The notes under the pieces were generated by a model. The model did no database searches. It had not been told where the DNA came from and saw only the letters and a list, made by a program, of their open reading frames with translations. From NCBI GenBank assembly GCA_903873805.1, contig CAIQQB010000003.1:1-55268 (forward strand): 55,268 bases of DNA, read 5' to 3'. This DNA comes from an uncultured Opitutia bacterium. GTDB taxonomy: Bacteria; Verrucomicrobiota; Verrucomicrobiia; Opitutales; Opitutaceae. Below, piece by piece: positions 17,667-25,517 of this stretch. The position numbers and the translations under genes are program-made. Within the stretch, counting starts at the first letter, position 1, and every line of letters starts with the position of its first letter.

Positions 17667-17872
17667 ATGTAGGCGGGGTGCCCTCACCCCGCTGGCTTGG
17701 GGTGGAGCGCGCCGTCTCGCGCGTTCTGCTTGAATGTAGCGCAGGCTTCCCAACCTGCTCCGAATCCGAGACCGGTTTGTCCGGAGCAGGCAGGGATGCC
17801 TGCGCTACGTTCGGCCACAGGCACGGGAATTCGGCCACGCCAACCGAATGGGGTGAGGCCCCCCCGCCGACC
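17667..17872. repeat. Compound repeat region: R2 and R3 elements
   Basis: The gap upstream of SASA copy 2 and downstream of the GH29 stop holds an R2 palindrome (ggcggggtgccctcaccccg, 17672-17691), an R3 pair (gtagcgcaggcttccc at 17736-17751; agggatgcctgcgctac at 17792-17808) and another partial R2 arm (ggggtgaggcccc, from about 17849). R3 is thus nested between R2 arms. No gene is seen between 17486 and 17872. Confidence 0.75.
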
Positions 17873-19324
17873 TTATGGAGCGGCAGGAGCGACGGCTGTT
17901 GCCAGCGGGGCGTCAACCTCGGGGGCGCCTTTCAGCTCGAGCACGACCGTCGAGGAGATCGGGTCGGGGGCGGTGGCGGGCAGCGTCACCGTCAGTCCGT
18001 CGGCCGTTTTCTCCGTCGCGAGCTGCGCGCCGGTGGCGAGCAGCGTGGCGGACGTGATCGCGTTGCGCAGGCCGGGCACCGCCAGCTTGCCGTCGGTAGG
18101 CCAGGTGAAAACGTGCAGGTAGAGCGTCGCGCCGGTGGCGGTGAGCTTCTTGGTCGCGCGGCCCCAGGCCGGGAGCTTGGGGAACGGGCTGGCGGTGGTG
18201 CCGTAAATGGCCGCGCCGTTGACCTTCAGCCACGCGCCCATCGCGCGCAGGCGCTCGACCTCGGGCTCGGGGATCACGCCCTCGGACGTAGGGCCGACGT
18301 TGAGCAGGTAGTTGCCGCCCTTGCTGGCGATGTCGATGAGGTTCTGCAGGAGCTTCTCCGTGGTCTTGAAATTCGTGTCGTAGGACTTGTAGCCCCAGGT
18401 GCCATTGATGGTCATGCAGGTTTCCCAGTCGCGGCCGGCCGGGTAGCCGGTGGCGGGGATGCGCTGCTCGGGAGTCTCGGTGTCGCCCTTGAACTCCGTG
18501 CCCTGGCTCGCGGTCGGGATGAGGCGGTTGTTCTGGATGATGCCGGGCTGGAGCTTCAGCGCGCCGGCCAGCTCGCGCGCGAGCTCGGGTGTCATCTCGG
18601 GCGTGGGCGTGTCCCACCAGAGCACGGAGACCGGACCGTAATGCGTGAGCAGCTCGCGCACCTGCGGGAGGGCCACGTTGTGGACGTAGCTGGCAAAGTC
18701 ACCGTCCTGCGCGGCCTTGTCCCAGTGGCCGCCCTTCAGCGCGACACCGCCGGGATGGTGCCAGTCCTGGTCCTGCGAATAATAGAAGCCCAGCTTCACG
18801 CCGTATTTCTGGCATGCGGCGGCGAGCTCCTTGAGCGGGTCGCGTTTGAACGGCGTGGCGTCGAAGATGTTGAAGCCGTCCACCGCGGTGTGAAACATCG
18901 CGAAGCCGTCGTGATGCTTGGCGGTGATGACGATGTATTTCATGCCCGCGTCGCGCGCGAGCCGGACCCAGGCCTCGGCGTCGAATTTCACCGGGTTAAA
19001 CTCCTTCGCGAAACCGGCGTAGTCGGCGACGGGGATTTTGGCGTTGAGCATGATCCATTCGCCGATGCTGGGGATCTGCTTGCCCTGGTAGGTGCCGGCC
19101 GGAACGGAGTAGACGCCCCAGTGGATGAACATCCCGAAACGCGCCTCGCGCCACCACGCCATGCGGGCGTCGCGGGCGGCGGGCGATTCGGCGGAGGGGG
19201 CGGAACTATCGGTCGATGCGGCCGGGGATGCCAGGTCAGCGACCGGGCCTACAGTGGAATTCGCGGCCAGCGCAGATAGGGCGAAGGCCAGCACCAAGCC
19301 GGCGCAGAGGGGCGGTGTCTTCAT
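17873..19324 (-). CDS. Exported GH29 alpha-L-fucosidase
   Basis: A 483-residue enzyme with a signal peptide (MKTPPLCAGLVLAFALSALA). GH29 features: WWREARFGMFIHWGVYSVPAG, GEWIMLNAKIPVADYAGFAK, FNPVKFDAEAWVRLARDAGM, ITAKHHDGFAMF, and the nucleophile Asp238 in VSVLWWDTPTPEM. NYLLNVGPTSEGVIPEPEVE closes the barrel, followed by a small beta domain. It retains terminal alpha-L-fucose hydrolysis signatures, with fucosylated pectin (RG-II or xyloglucan) or host/algal glycans as possible substrates. Odd: residues about 22-36, just after the signal peptide, are encoded by an R1-type repeat at 19231-19254. The gene lies between the esterases and an FAH-family gene that could act on a fucose catabolite. 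Confidence 0.92.
   Translation of the reverse strand: MKTPPLCAGLVLAFALSALAANSTVGPVADLASPAASTDSSAPSAESPAARDARMAWWREARFGMFIHWGVYSVPAGTYQGKQIPSIGEWIMLNAKIPVADYAGFAKEFNPVKFDAEAWVRLARDAGMKYIVITAKHHDGFAMFHTAVDGFNIFDATPFKRDPLKELAAACQKYGVKLGFYYSQDQDWHHPGGVALKGGHWDKAAQDGDFASYVHNVALPQVRELLTHYGPVSVLWWDTPTPEMTPELARELAGALKLQPGIIQNNRLIPTASQGTEFKGDTETPEQRIPATGYPAGRDWETCMTINGTWGYKSYDTNFKTTEKLLQNLIDIASKGGNYLLNVGPTSEGVIPEPEVERLRAMGAWLKVNGAAIYGTTASPFPKLPAWGRATKKLTATGATLYLHVFTWPTDGKLAVPGLRNAITSATLLATGAQLATEKTADGLTVTLPATAPDPISSTVVLELKGAPEVDAPLATAVAPAAP
19231..19254. repeat. R1-type palindrome inside the GH29 coding region
   Basis: ccaggtcagcgaccgggcct with the tail acag follows the R1 pattern (palindromic core, then ctacag). 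It is translated on the minus strand as TVGPVADLA, just downstream of the signal peptide. Confidence 0.5.
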
Positions 19325-19440
19325 GGGGTGAGCGAGGGTGGACTGAAGGTGGGGTCAGGGCAAAGCGAAACGGCGCCGGCAGACGCGTAGCGACGAGCGC
19401 CAAGCGAGCCGACTGTCCTTGGTCTCAACAGTCTGCCGAG

Positions 19441-19549
19441 ATGTGGGCGGGGTGCCCTCACCCCGCTGATTTGAGGATGGAACGACAAAGGGCGCAGCAA
19501 GTCCGCGCCCCTTCACGTCGGAAGCGGGGTGAGGGCACCCCGCCTACAT
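19441..19549. repeat. R2 element, nearly perfect inverted pair
   Basis: The arm at 19441-19466 (atgtgggcggggtgccctca...) and the arm at 19523-19549 (...gagggcaccccgcctacat) are reverse complements with one mismatch. The spacer (about 19487-19513) contains aagggcgcagcaagtccg, which recurs inverted at 38043-38067. It sits between the divergently spaced FAH stop and the GH29 start. Confidence 0.85.
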
Positions 19550-19597
19550 TTTCAGAGTGAGGCACCACCCGAGTCCGGCATCCCCAGCACCCCTTCC

Positions 19598-20401
19598 TCA
19601 CACCACTTCGTTGATCACCGGATTCGTGAGCGTGCCGATCTTCTCGATCTCGATGCTGACGGTGTCGCCGGCCTTGAGCCACACGGGCGGCTTGCGGGCG
19701 AAGCCGACGCCGTGCGGGGTGCCGGTAAGGATGACCGTGCCGGGCAACAGCGTTTTGCTCGCGCTCAGAAACTCGATGATGGCGGGCACGTCGAAGATCA
19801 TGTCGTCGGTGTTCCAGTCCTGCATGGTCTCGCCGTTGAGGATCGTGCGGATCCGGAGCGCGTTCGGGTTCGGGATTTCGTCGGGCGTGACGAGGACGGG
19901 GCCGAGCGGGCAGAAGGTGTCGAAGCCCTTCCCCTGGCACCACTGGCCGCCGCCGCCGTCGCGCTGCCAGTCGCGCGCCGAGACATCGTTGCCGCAGGTG
20001 TAGCCGAGCACGTATTCCAGCGCCTGGGCACGGGAGACGTTTTTGCAGCGCCGGCCAATGACGACGGCGAGCTCGCACTCGTAGTCGACCCGCGTGCTGG
20101 GGAGCTTCTCCGGGATCTCGATCGGGTCGCCGGGATTTTGCAGGCTGGCGGTGCCCTTGAGGAACAGCACCGGATGCGCCGGGAGCGGGCTGTTGCTCTC
20201 GGCCGCGTGCTTTTTGTAGTTCAGCCCGATGCAGAGGATGTTGGCCGGGACGACGGGGGCGAGGAGCTTGCCCGGTGTGACCGGACGGTCGGTGACGCGA
20301 AACGCGCCCAGCAGGTCGCCGGTGATTTCGCGGGCGGTGCCGTCGGGCTGCAACGCAGCGTAAGCCGGGCCGGCGGGAGTGAGATGGCGAATGATTTTCA
20401 T
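19598..20401 (-). CDS. Fumarylacetoacetate hydrolase family protein
   Basis: A 267-residue cytoplasmic enzyme of the FAH superfamily, without a signal peptide. Signatures: ILCIGLNYKKHAAESNSPLP, PVLFLKGTASL, the metal-ligand acidic residues in VDYECELAVVIGRR and GYTCGNDVSARDWQ, and the final GTPHGVGFARKPPVWLKAGD. Members cleave or hydrate 2,4-diketo acids. Beside an alpha-L-fucosidase, a hydrolase for 2,4-diketo-3-deoxy-L-fuconate (non-phosphorylative L-fucose or L-rhamnose breakdown) is a reasonable guess, but the rest of that pathway is not in the window. It is separated from GH29 by an R2 repeat of about 270 bp and diverges from the propeller protein gene. Confidence 0.85.
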   Translation of the reverse strand: MKIIRHLTPAGPAYAALQPDGTAREITGDLLGAFRVTDRPVTPGKLLAPVVPANILCIGLNYKKHAAESNSPLPAHPVLFLKGTASLQNPGDPIEIPEKLPSTRVDYECELAVVIGRRCKNVSRAQALEYVLGYTCGNDVSARDWQRDGGGGQWCQGKGFDTFCPLGPVLVTPDEIPNPNALRIRTILNGETMQDWNTDDMIFDVPAIIEFLSASKTLLPGTVILTGTPHGVGFARKPPVWLKAGDTVSIEIEKIGTLTNPVINEVV

Positions 20402-20554
20402 ACGGCGGAAAGGAGGAGAGCGCGGTGGCGGGGACGGCGGATGCGGGGCCGAGCCTGGCCCCGGCGGACGGGTGACGTCAATTGTCCGGCGAAATGGCGG
20501 CTCCGGTTGAAAAACGGCTCGCCCCCGTCATCGTTTGCAACCATTTCACGCGCC

Positions 20555-21652
20555 ATGCCGTCCGCCCGCCCACCCCGCCCGCTCACGCTCCTCATCGGCA
20601 CGGCCAAGGGAGCGTTTTTCTACCACACCGATGAACGCCGCGAGCACTGGCAGCTCACGGGACCGCACCTCGGTGGCACGGCCGTCTACAGCCTCTGCGG
20701 TGACAGCCGCAACAGCCGCATCCTCGCCGGCACCGGCGGCAATTTCATGGCAGGACCCCTGATCAGCACCTCGACCGACCTCGGTGCCAGCTGGCGGCCG
20801 GTCGGCCGCGGTCCCGCCGATCCCTCCGGACCCGAGGCCAAGCTCAAGCACATCTGGCAGATCGTCCCCGGCCATCCGTCGCAGCCCGGCACCTGGTATG
20901 CGGGGGTGGACGACGCCGGCCTGTTTGTGAGCCGCGACGACGGGCAGACGTGGAGCGAGCTCGCCGGCCTCACGACCCATGCGACGCGGCCCGACTGGGT
21001 GCCCGGCTTCGGCGGCCTCTGCCTGCACTCGGTGCTGGTGGATCCGACGAATCCGTTGCGCCTCTGGGTCGCCATCTCGGCCGTGGGCGTGTTTCGCAGC
21101 GACGACGGCGGCGATTCCTGGAAGCTGTGCAACACCGGCCTGCGCAATGTCGCACCGGAATTCATCAAGGGCGAAGGCATGGGCCGCTGCGTGCACAAGC
21201 TGGTCCTTGATCCGGAGCGCCCCGGGATGCTCTACCAGCAGTTTCACGGCGGCGTTTTCAAGTCGACGGACGCCGGCGACACCTGGAGCTCGATCTCGGC
21301 CGGACTGCCGCACGATTTCGGCTTCCCGATGGTGATGACCCGTCGCGGCGACCTGTTCATCGTGCCGTTGCTCGCCGACACCAACCGCGTCGTGCCCGAC
21401 GGCGCGCTCAAAGTCTGGCGCACGCGGGACCGCGGCGCCACCTGGCAGCCGCTGACGAACGGCCTGCCGCAGAAGGAGCATTTCGTCGGTGTGCTGCGGG
21501 ACGCACTGGCCTGCGACCCGCTCGATCCGGCGGGGCTCTACCTCGGCACGACGATGGGGGAACTGTTCTGCTCGATCGACGACGGCGACCACTGGCGCCG
21601 CCTGCCCGCGCAGTTTCCGCGCATCACGTCGGTGAAAGTCTGGACGCGGTGA
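20555..21652 (+). CDS. Asp-box (BNR) beta-propeller protein, sialidase/sortilin-like
   Basis: About 365 residues starting MPSARPPRPLTLLIGTAKGAF; no signal peptide is visible, so it may be cytoplasmic or leave by another route. At least five Asp-box turns are seen: SRDDGQTWSEL, SDDGGDSWKLC, STDAGDTWSSI, TRDRGATWQPL and SIDDGDHWRRL, spaced 50-65 residues apart as in six- or seven-bladed propellers of the VPS10/sialidase type. There is no sialidase RIP motif or arginine triad that I can identify, so enzymatic activity is doubtful; this subgroup is often annotated as exo-alpha-sialidase or glycosyl hydrolase by fold alone. It diverges from the FAH gene across 153 bp. Confidence 0.8.
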   Translation: MPSARPPRPLTLLIGTAKGAFFYHTDERREHWQLTGPHLGGTAVYSLCGDSRNSRILAGTGGNFMAGPLISTSTDLGASWRPVGRGPADPSGPEAKLKHIWQIVPGHPSQPGTWYAGVDDAGLFVSRDDGQTWSELAGLTTHATRPDWVPGFGGLCLHSVLVDPTNPLRLWVAISAVGVFRSDDGGDSWKLCNTGLRNVAPEFIKGEGMGRCVHKLVLDPERPGMLYQQFHGGVFKSTDAGDTWSSISAGLPHDFGFPMVMTRRGDLFIVPLLADTNRVVPDGALKVWRTRDRGATWQPLTNGLPQKEHFVGVLRDALACDPLDPAGLYLGTTMGELFCSIDDGDHWRRLPAQFPRITSVKVWTR

Positions 21653-21749
21653 GGGGGAGGTTTTTGAAGTAGGAAACCCGGAAACCAAGAAACAAGCCCG
21701 TGCCCGACATTTGGTTTTCGTGGCTTCCGACCGTATCACCCGGCATCGA
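21653..21749. other. Short gap between convergent genes with a weak inverted repeat
   Basis: ggaaaccaagaaac (about 21680) and ggttttcgtggcttcc (about 21713-21728) form an imperfect inverted pair between the propeller gene and the toxin gene. It may serve as a two-way terminator; the pairing is weak. Confidence 0.35.
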
Positions 21750-22139
21750 TCAGCCCTTGGGCGCAACCTGCCGGCGGAAGACTTCGGCCAGCCCGGCCTT
21801 GTCGAGCCGTTTCTCCGCGATGGCGATCATGGCGTCGTAGAACTCGCCGGTAGGGTGGTCGGCCACTATTCCATTTGCCGCCAAAAAATTTAGCGCACTC
21901 AGCAGCGCCGCCCGCTTGTTGCCGTCCACGAACGGCTGATTCTCGGCGATATGGTAGGCATAGACAGCGGCGAGCTGGAAAAGGTCGGCGTTGCGGTAGA
22001 AATACTCGTGCAGCGGCTGGGCCAGAGCTGATTCCAAGGCATTTTCATCGCGAATGCCGTCCGCGCCGCCAAACTGCCGCAGGGATGCTTTGTGAATGGC
22101 CTCAACAGATTTGCGGGTGAGAAATACCGGCTCCTTCAT
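21750..22139 (-). CDS. doc: Doc/Fic-type toxin (death-on-curing family)
   Basis: A 129-residue Fic-fold protein. It has the Doc layout: LTRKSVEAIHKASLRQFGG, then GIRDENALESALAQP, then the central helix and loop AYHIAENQPFVDGNKRAALL. In Doc and Fic proteins this loop reads HPFxxGN(K/G)R; here the position of the catalytic histidine is Gln68 while Phe70, Asp72, Gly73, Asn74, Lys75 and Arg76 are kept. Doc phosphorylates EF-Tu and Fic proteins AMPylate targets, so losing the histidine could mean an inactive or altered enzyme. The start codon overlaps the stop of the upstream small gene by four bases (ATGA), typical of a translationally coupled toxin-antitoxin pair. The product is probably cytoplasmic. 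Confidence 0.85.
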   Translation of the reverse strand: MKEPVFLTRKSVEAIHKASLRQFGGADGIRDENALESALAQPLHEYFYRNADLFQLAAVYAYHIAENQPFVDGNKRAALLSALNFLAANGIVADHPTGEFYDAMIAIAEKRLDKAGLAEVFRRQVAPKG

Positions 22140-22333
22140 TGGGCCAGCCGGCGCAACACGTCGCCATGTATCTTCATCAGCCGGTCATTGGTCTTCCGCA
22201 CATCCTCCAACTCGGCATAGTGGATCTGTGGCGTGGCAGACTTCAGGGTTGGCTCAACAGTAACCTGCGCCGCGGGTTTCTTCGCGGTGTAGGTGGCGGC
22301 TGGCTCTTCGACTTTTTGCGGACGGCGCTTCAT
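22136..22333 (-). CDS. Putative antitoxin of the Doc-like toxin
   Basis: A 65-residue, highly charged protein starting MKRRPQKVEEPAATYTAKKP. It has a basic, Pro/Ala-rich first half and a predicted helical second half (YAELEDVRKTNDRLMKIHGD, then VLRRLAQ). I see no Phd/YefM or ribbon-helix-helix signature, so it is not a known antitoxin type to me. The job is inferred only from position: it lies directly upstream of the toxin, overlaps it by four bases and is very short. The start at 22333 is the nearest ATG; an upstream in-frame extension runs into repeat R4 and is unlikely to be coding. Confidence 0.6.
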   Translation of the reverse strand: MKRRPQKVEEPAATYTAKKPAAQVTVEPTLKSATPQIHYAELEDVRKTNDRLMKIHGDVLRRLAQ

Positions 22334-22405
22334 AGCACGATAAGCTTTGTCCGCGGCGGAAGGGTTGTCAATCGGCCGGGGAGACTGGCAGTGGTTCTGT
22401 TTGGC

Positions 22406-22452
22406 GCTTTTGGTAGGGACGTCACTCCGTGGCGTCCGCGGACGGCTCGGAG
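22406..22452 (+). repeat. R4 repeat, left copy
   Basis: The 47-bp sequence starting gcttttggtagggacgtcac and ending cggacggctcggag recurs in reverse orientation at 25378-25425 with about 42 of 47 matches. The two copies lie outside the FGE-sulfatase gene pair. It also contains internal self-complementary stretches (gacgtcactccgtggcgtc). Confidence 0.8.
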
Positions 22453-22598
22453 TGTCGCCCCTTCCATTCGGAATCCAGGCCATTTTGTGCCAAGACCGGG
22501 GAGGCTGGGCAGATCGGCTTGGGTCGGGCGCTTCGCCCTGCGGCCTCCGCCGAAAACCCCGCTCGCCAACCGGCGGCGCCCGCGGCAACCTCAGCCGC

Positions 22599-23561
22599 AT
22601 GGAAGGCCAGTCCTGCTGCAGCCCGATGCGCCCCGCCGCGCCCGGCGATTCCCCTCCGCCGCCGGCGGCGGACGGCAATCCGCTCCGGCGCGTGCGCACC
22701 GGCGCGCTCGACGGCATGCCGCTGATCCCCGGCGGCGAGTTTCTCATGGGCTCGGCGGACGCCGACGGCTGGCCCGCCGACGGCGAGGGCCCGGTGCGCG
22801 CCGTCACCCTCCAACCGTTCCACCTCGACGCGTGCTGCGTGACGAACGAGCAGTTCAACGCCTTCGTCAACGCCACCGGCTACCGCACCGAGGCGGAGCG
22901 GTTCGGCTGGTCGTTTGTCTTCCACCTTTTCCTCACACCGGAGCAGCTCGCGCGGGTCACGCAGCGCGTCGTCGGCAGCGAATGGTGGTGCCGGGTCGAG
23001 GGCGCGGGCTGGCGCCATCCCGAGGGTCCCGGTTCCCATATCAAACAACGCTGGGACCATCCCGTCGTGCATGTCTCGTGGTCCGATGCGGCCGCCTACG
23101 CCGCCTGGGCCGGCAAACGGCTGCCCACCGAAGCCGAGTGGGAATGCGCCGCCCGCGGCGGGCTGGTGCAGAAACGTTTCGCCTGGGGCGACGAACTGCT
23201 GCCCGACGGCCGCCACCGCTGCAACATCTGGCAGGGCACCTTCCCCACGCACAACACCGTCGAGGACGGCTACGTCGGCACCGCGCCGGCCCGCAGCTTC
23301 AAGCCCAACGGCTACGGCCTCTTCAATGTCGCGGGCAACGTCTGGGAGTGGTGCCACGACTGGTTCAGCGCGGATTTCCATGTCACCGGTCCGCAGGGCG
23401 ACCCCGCCGGCCCGCCCACCGGCCGGCACCGCGTCATCCGCGGCGGCAGCTACCTCTGCCACCACTCCTACTGCAACCGCTACCGCGTCGGGGCCCGGAC
23501 GGCCAACACGCCCGACAGTTCGACGGGCAACACCGGGTTTCGCTGCGCGCGCGACGTGTGA
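22599..23561 (+). CDS. Formylglycine-generating enzyme (sulfatase maturase, SUMF1 type)
   Basis: About 320 residues. It converts the active-site cysteine of type I sulfatases into C-alpha-formylglycine, using oxygen. The FGE fold is clear: GMPLIPGGEFLMGSADADGW, FHLDACCVTNEQFNAFVNAT, HPVVHVSWSDAAAYAAWAGK, RLPTEAEWECAARGG, FNVAGNVWEWCHDWF. The two copper-binding catalytic cysteines, C-x4-C, are Cys287 and Cys292 in GSYLCHHSYCNRYRVGARTA, which ends TPDSSTGNTGFRC, as in proven FGEs. I placed the start at the ATG at 22599; upstream in-frame sequence overlaps R4. No clear signal peptide. It lies about 200 bp upstream of a Cys-type sulfatase, which it very likely activates. Confidence 0.92.
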   Translation: MEGQSCCSPMRPAAPGDSPPPPAADGNPLRRVRTGALDGMPLIPGGEFLMGSADADGWPADGEGPVRAVTLQPFHLDACCVTNEQFNAFVNATGYRTEAERFGWSFVFHLFLTPEQLARVTQRVVGSEWWCRVEGAGWRHPEGPGSHIKQRWDHPVVHVSWSDAAAYAAWAGKRLPTEAEWECAARGGLVQKRFAWGDELLPDGRHRCNIWQGTFPTHNTVEDGYVGTAPARSFKPNGYGLFNVAGNVWEWCHDWFSADFHVTGPQGDPAGPPTGRHRVIRGGSYLCHHSYCNRYRVGARTANTPDSSTGNTGFRCARDV

Positions 23562-23582
23562 GGCGCCGCCTCGTCGGTTCGG

Positions 23583-23645
23583 ATGTAGGCTGGGTGCCCT
23601 CACCCCGCGGGAACGGACACGAGGCGAGGGCATCTCGCCCGCAGG
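23583..23645. repeat. R2-type repeat between FGE and sulfatase
   Basis: atgtaggctgggtgccctca ... gcgagggcatctcgcccgca: a diverged version of the R2 paired element, in the gap between the two genes. Confidence 0.65.
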
Positions 23646-23757
23646 TTCAACCGCCCCGCTCCGGCAGGAATCCAAGCTGCACCGGTCCCTGTCCCGGTCG
23701 TTTTCCCGCATTGACCCGGCCGGTGCCGCGCGCATCTTCCGCCAACCCCACCCGCCC

Positions 23758-25299
23758 ATGCCTGGTCCGAAAAGCAACCGCCGGAATTTTCTCAAGGGCG
23801 CGGCCGCCCTCGGCGCTGCCGCGACGCTCAGCCGCCTGAACCGCCTCGTCGCCGCCCCCGCCATTCTCGCGGGACCGTCGGCCACCCCGAAATACAACGT
23901 CCTCTACCTGATGGCGGACGACATGCGCCCCGAGCTCGGCTGCTACGGCAACGCGCTCGTCCCGGCGCCCAACCTCGCCGCGCTCGCCCAGGCCGGCGTG
24001 CGGTTTGACCGCAGCTACTGTCCCTATCCGCTCTGCTGCCCGTCGCGCTCCGCCGTGCTCACCGGCCGCCACGTCATCAACACCGGCGTCTATGGCAACC
24101 GCACCTGGTTCGGCGACCTCCACCCGGAATTCGTCAGCCTGCCGAAATATTTCCGCCAGCACGGCTACGCCACACTCCGCACCGGGAAGATCTTCCACAA
24201 CGGCATCGACGACACCGCGGCGTGGACCGAGGGCGGCGAGGCGCGCTACCTTCTGGCCGGCGAGGGCGAATCCGACCGGCTCGCGACCCTGCCGCCTGCC
24301 GGTGCCGCCCCGCCGTCGGACCTGGTGAAGCGCAACCAGGAGATCGCCCGCAGCACCGGCCTGACCACCGCCCAGTATTCCGACCGGGCCATCATGCTCG
24401 AGGGCGACGGCGAGGGCCACGCCGACTACGCGACCGCCGACACCGCCATTGCGTTTCTGCGCGCCCACCGCGAAGGGCCGTTCTTCCTCGGTTGCGGTTT
24501 CGTCAAGCCCCACAGCCCGCCGACCGCGCCGAAGAAATGGTTCGACCGGATCCCCCTCGACCAGATCCAGCTGCCGCCCGACTTCGCCGCGCACCGCACC
24601 CTGCCCCCGGGATTTCCCGAGGGCTGCCTGCGGCCGCGCAACGCCGACCTGTTCATCGGCCGCGATGCCTTGCCCGAGGAGGCGAAACGCATCACCCAGG
24701 CCTATCTCGCCTCGATCTCCTGGGCGGACTGGAACATCGGCCGCGTTCTCACCGAGCTTGACCGGCTGGGGCTGCGCGAAAAGACCATCGTCTGCTTCTC
24801 GGCCGACCACGGCTACCAGCTCGGCGAAAAGGGCAAGTGGTCGAAGGCCGGCTCACTCTGGGAGGAGGGCGCCCGCGTGCCGCTCATCCTGTCCGTCCCC
24901 GGCGTCACGGGCAACGGCCGGGTGTGCCGGCGTCCCGTGGAAACCCTGAACTTGTATCCGACCCTCGCCGAACTCTGCGGCCTGCCGCCGCCCGAGGGCC
25001 AGGACGGCGTCAGCATGGCCGCGCTGCTGCAGGATCCCCAGGCCGCCTGGGACCGCCCCGCCTACACCGTCTGGAGCGAAAACGGCACGTCGCTCACCGG
25101 TCTCGGCGTGCGCGTCGAGCGCTGGCGCTACGCCGAATACGACCTCGGCGGCGCGATGCTGCTCGACCTGGACAACGACCCCCATCAGCTAAAAAACCTC
25201 GCGCCCGACCCGCAATACGCCGACGTCACCGCGCGGATGGCGGGACTCATCCGCCAATACAAGGCCGGCGCCAAGGGCCGTCCCGCTGCGGCCAGCTAA
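23758..25299 (+). CDS. Tat-exported type I sulfatase (iduronate-2-sulfatase-like)
   Basis: A 513-residue enzyme starting at 23758. A twin-arginine signal (NRRNFLKGAAALGAAATLSR) suggests folded export after maturation in the cytoplasm. The sulfatase signature is Cys93-Cys94-Pro95-Ser96-Arg97 followed by SAVLTGRH, with Cys93 the residue to be oxidised to formylglycine. Metal-site residues are seen at LMADDMRPELGCYGN and the later FSADHGYQLGEKGKWSKA. The layout (ADDMRPELGCYG, NTGVYGN, PKYFRQHGYATLRTGKIFHN) resembles iduronate-2-sulfatase-like family members acting on sulfated uronates or other glycans. Its maturase is encoded directly upstream, and both genes sit between inverted copies of R4. 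The exact substrate cannot be read from sequence. Confidence 0.92.
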   Translation: MPGPKSNRRNFLKGAAALGAAATLSRLNRLVAAPAILAGPSATPKYNVLYLMADDMRPELGCYGNALVPAPNLAALAQAGVRFDRSYCPYPLCCPSRSAVLTGRHVINTGVYGNRTWFGDLHPEFVSLPKYFRQHGYATLRTGKIFHNGIDDTAAWTEGGEARYLLAGEGESDRLATLPPAGAAPPSDLVKRNQEIARSTGLTTAQYSDRAIMLEGDGEGHADYATADTAIAFLRAHREGPFFLGCGFVKPHSPPTAPKKWFDRIPLDQIQLPPDFAAHRTLPPGFPEGCLRPRNADLFIGRDALPEEAKRITQAYLASISWADWNIGRVLTELDRLGLREKTIVCFSADHGYQLGEKGKWSKAGSLWEEGARVPLILSVPGVTGNGRVCRRPVETLNLYPTLAELCGLPPPEGQDGVSMAALLQDPQAAWDRPAYTVWSENGTSLTGLGVRVERWRYAEYDLGGAMLLDLDNDPHQLKNLAPDPQYADVTARMAGLIRQYKAGAKGRPAAAS

Positions 25300-25377
25300 A
25301 CGGCCGTCCTCGCTCGTGCGGCGGCGTCCGGCGGGCGGTGACACATTTTGAAATGACATCCGACCGGGATGGACGGC

Positions 25378-25425
25378 TCTCCGAGCCGTCCGCGAACGTC
25401 ACGGAGTAACGTTCCCACCAAAAGC
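25378..25425 (-). repeat. R4 repeat, right copy (inverted)
   Basis: Reverse-complement partner of 22406-22452 (ctccgagccgtccgcgaacg ... caccaaaagc). It lies about 80 bp after the sulfatase stop. Confidence 0.8.
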
Positions 25426-25517
25426 AGCCCAAATGCGTCGCTACCGGCCGCCCGGCTTGCGTTCGGCCATGCGGTGCGACAATCAAGGCGCGCCGGTGCG
25501 GTGCACCCCGCCAGCCC

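Noticed and set aside
20555-21652. Calling the Asp-box protein a sialidase
   Set aside because: Asp boxes mark only the propeller fold. The sialidase RIP motif and arginine triad were not seen.
22347-22598. An N-terminal extension of the formylglycine-generating enzyme from an ATG at 22347
   Set aside because: The extension overlaps repeat R4 and has biased, unconserved sequence. The ATG at 22599 leads straight into the family domain.
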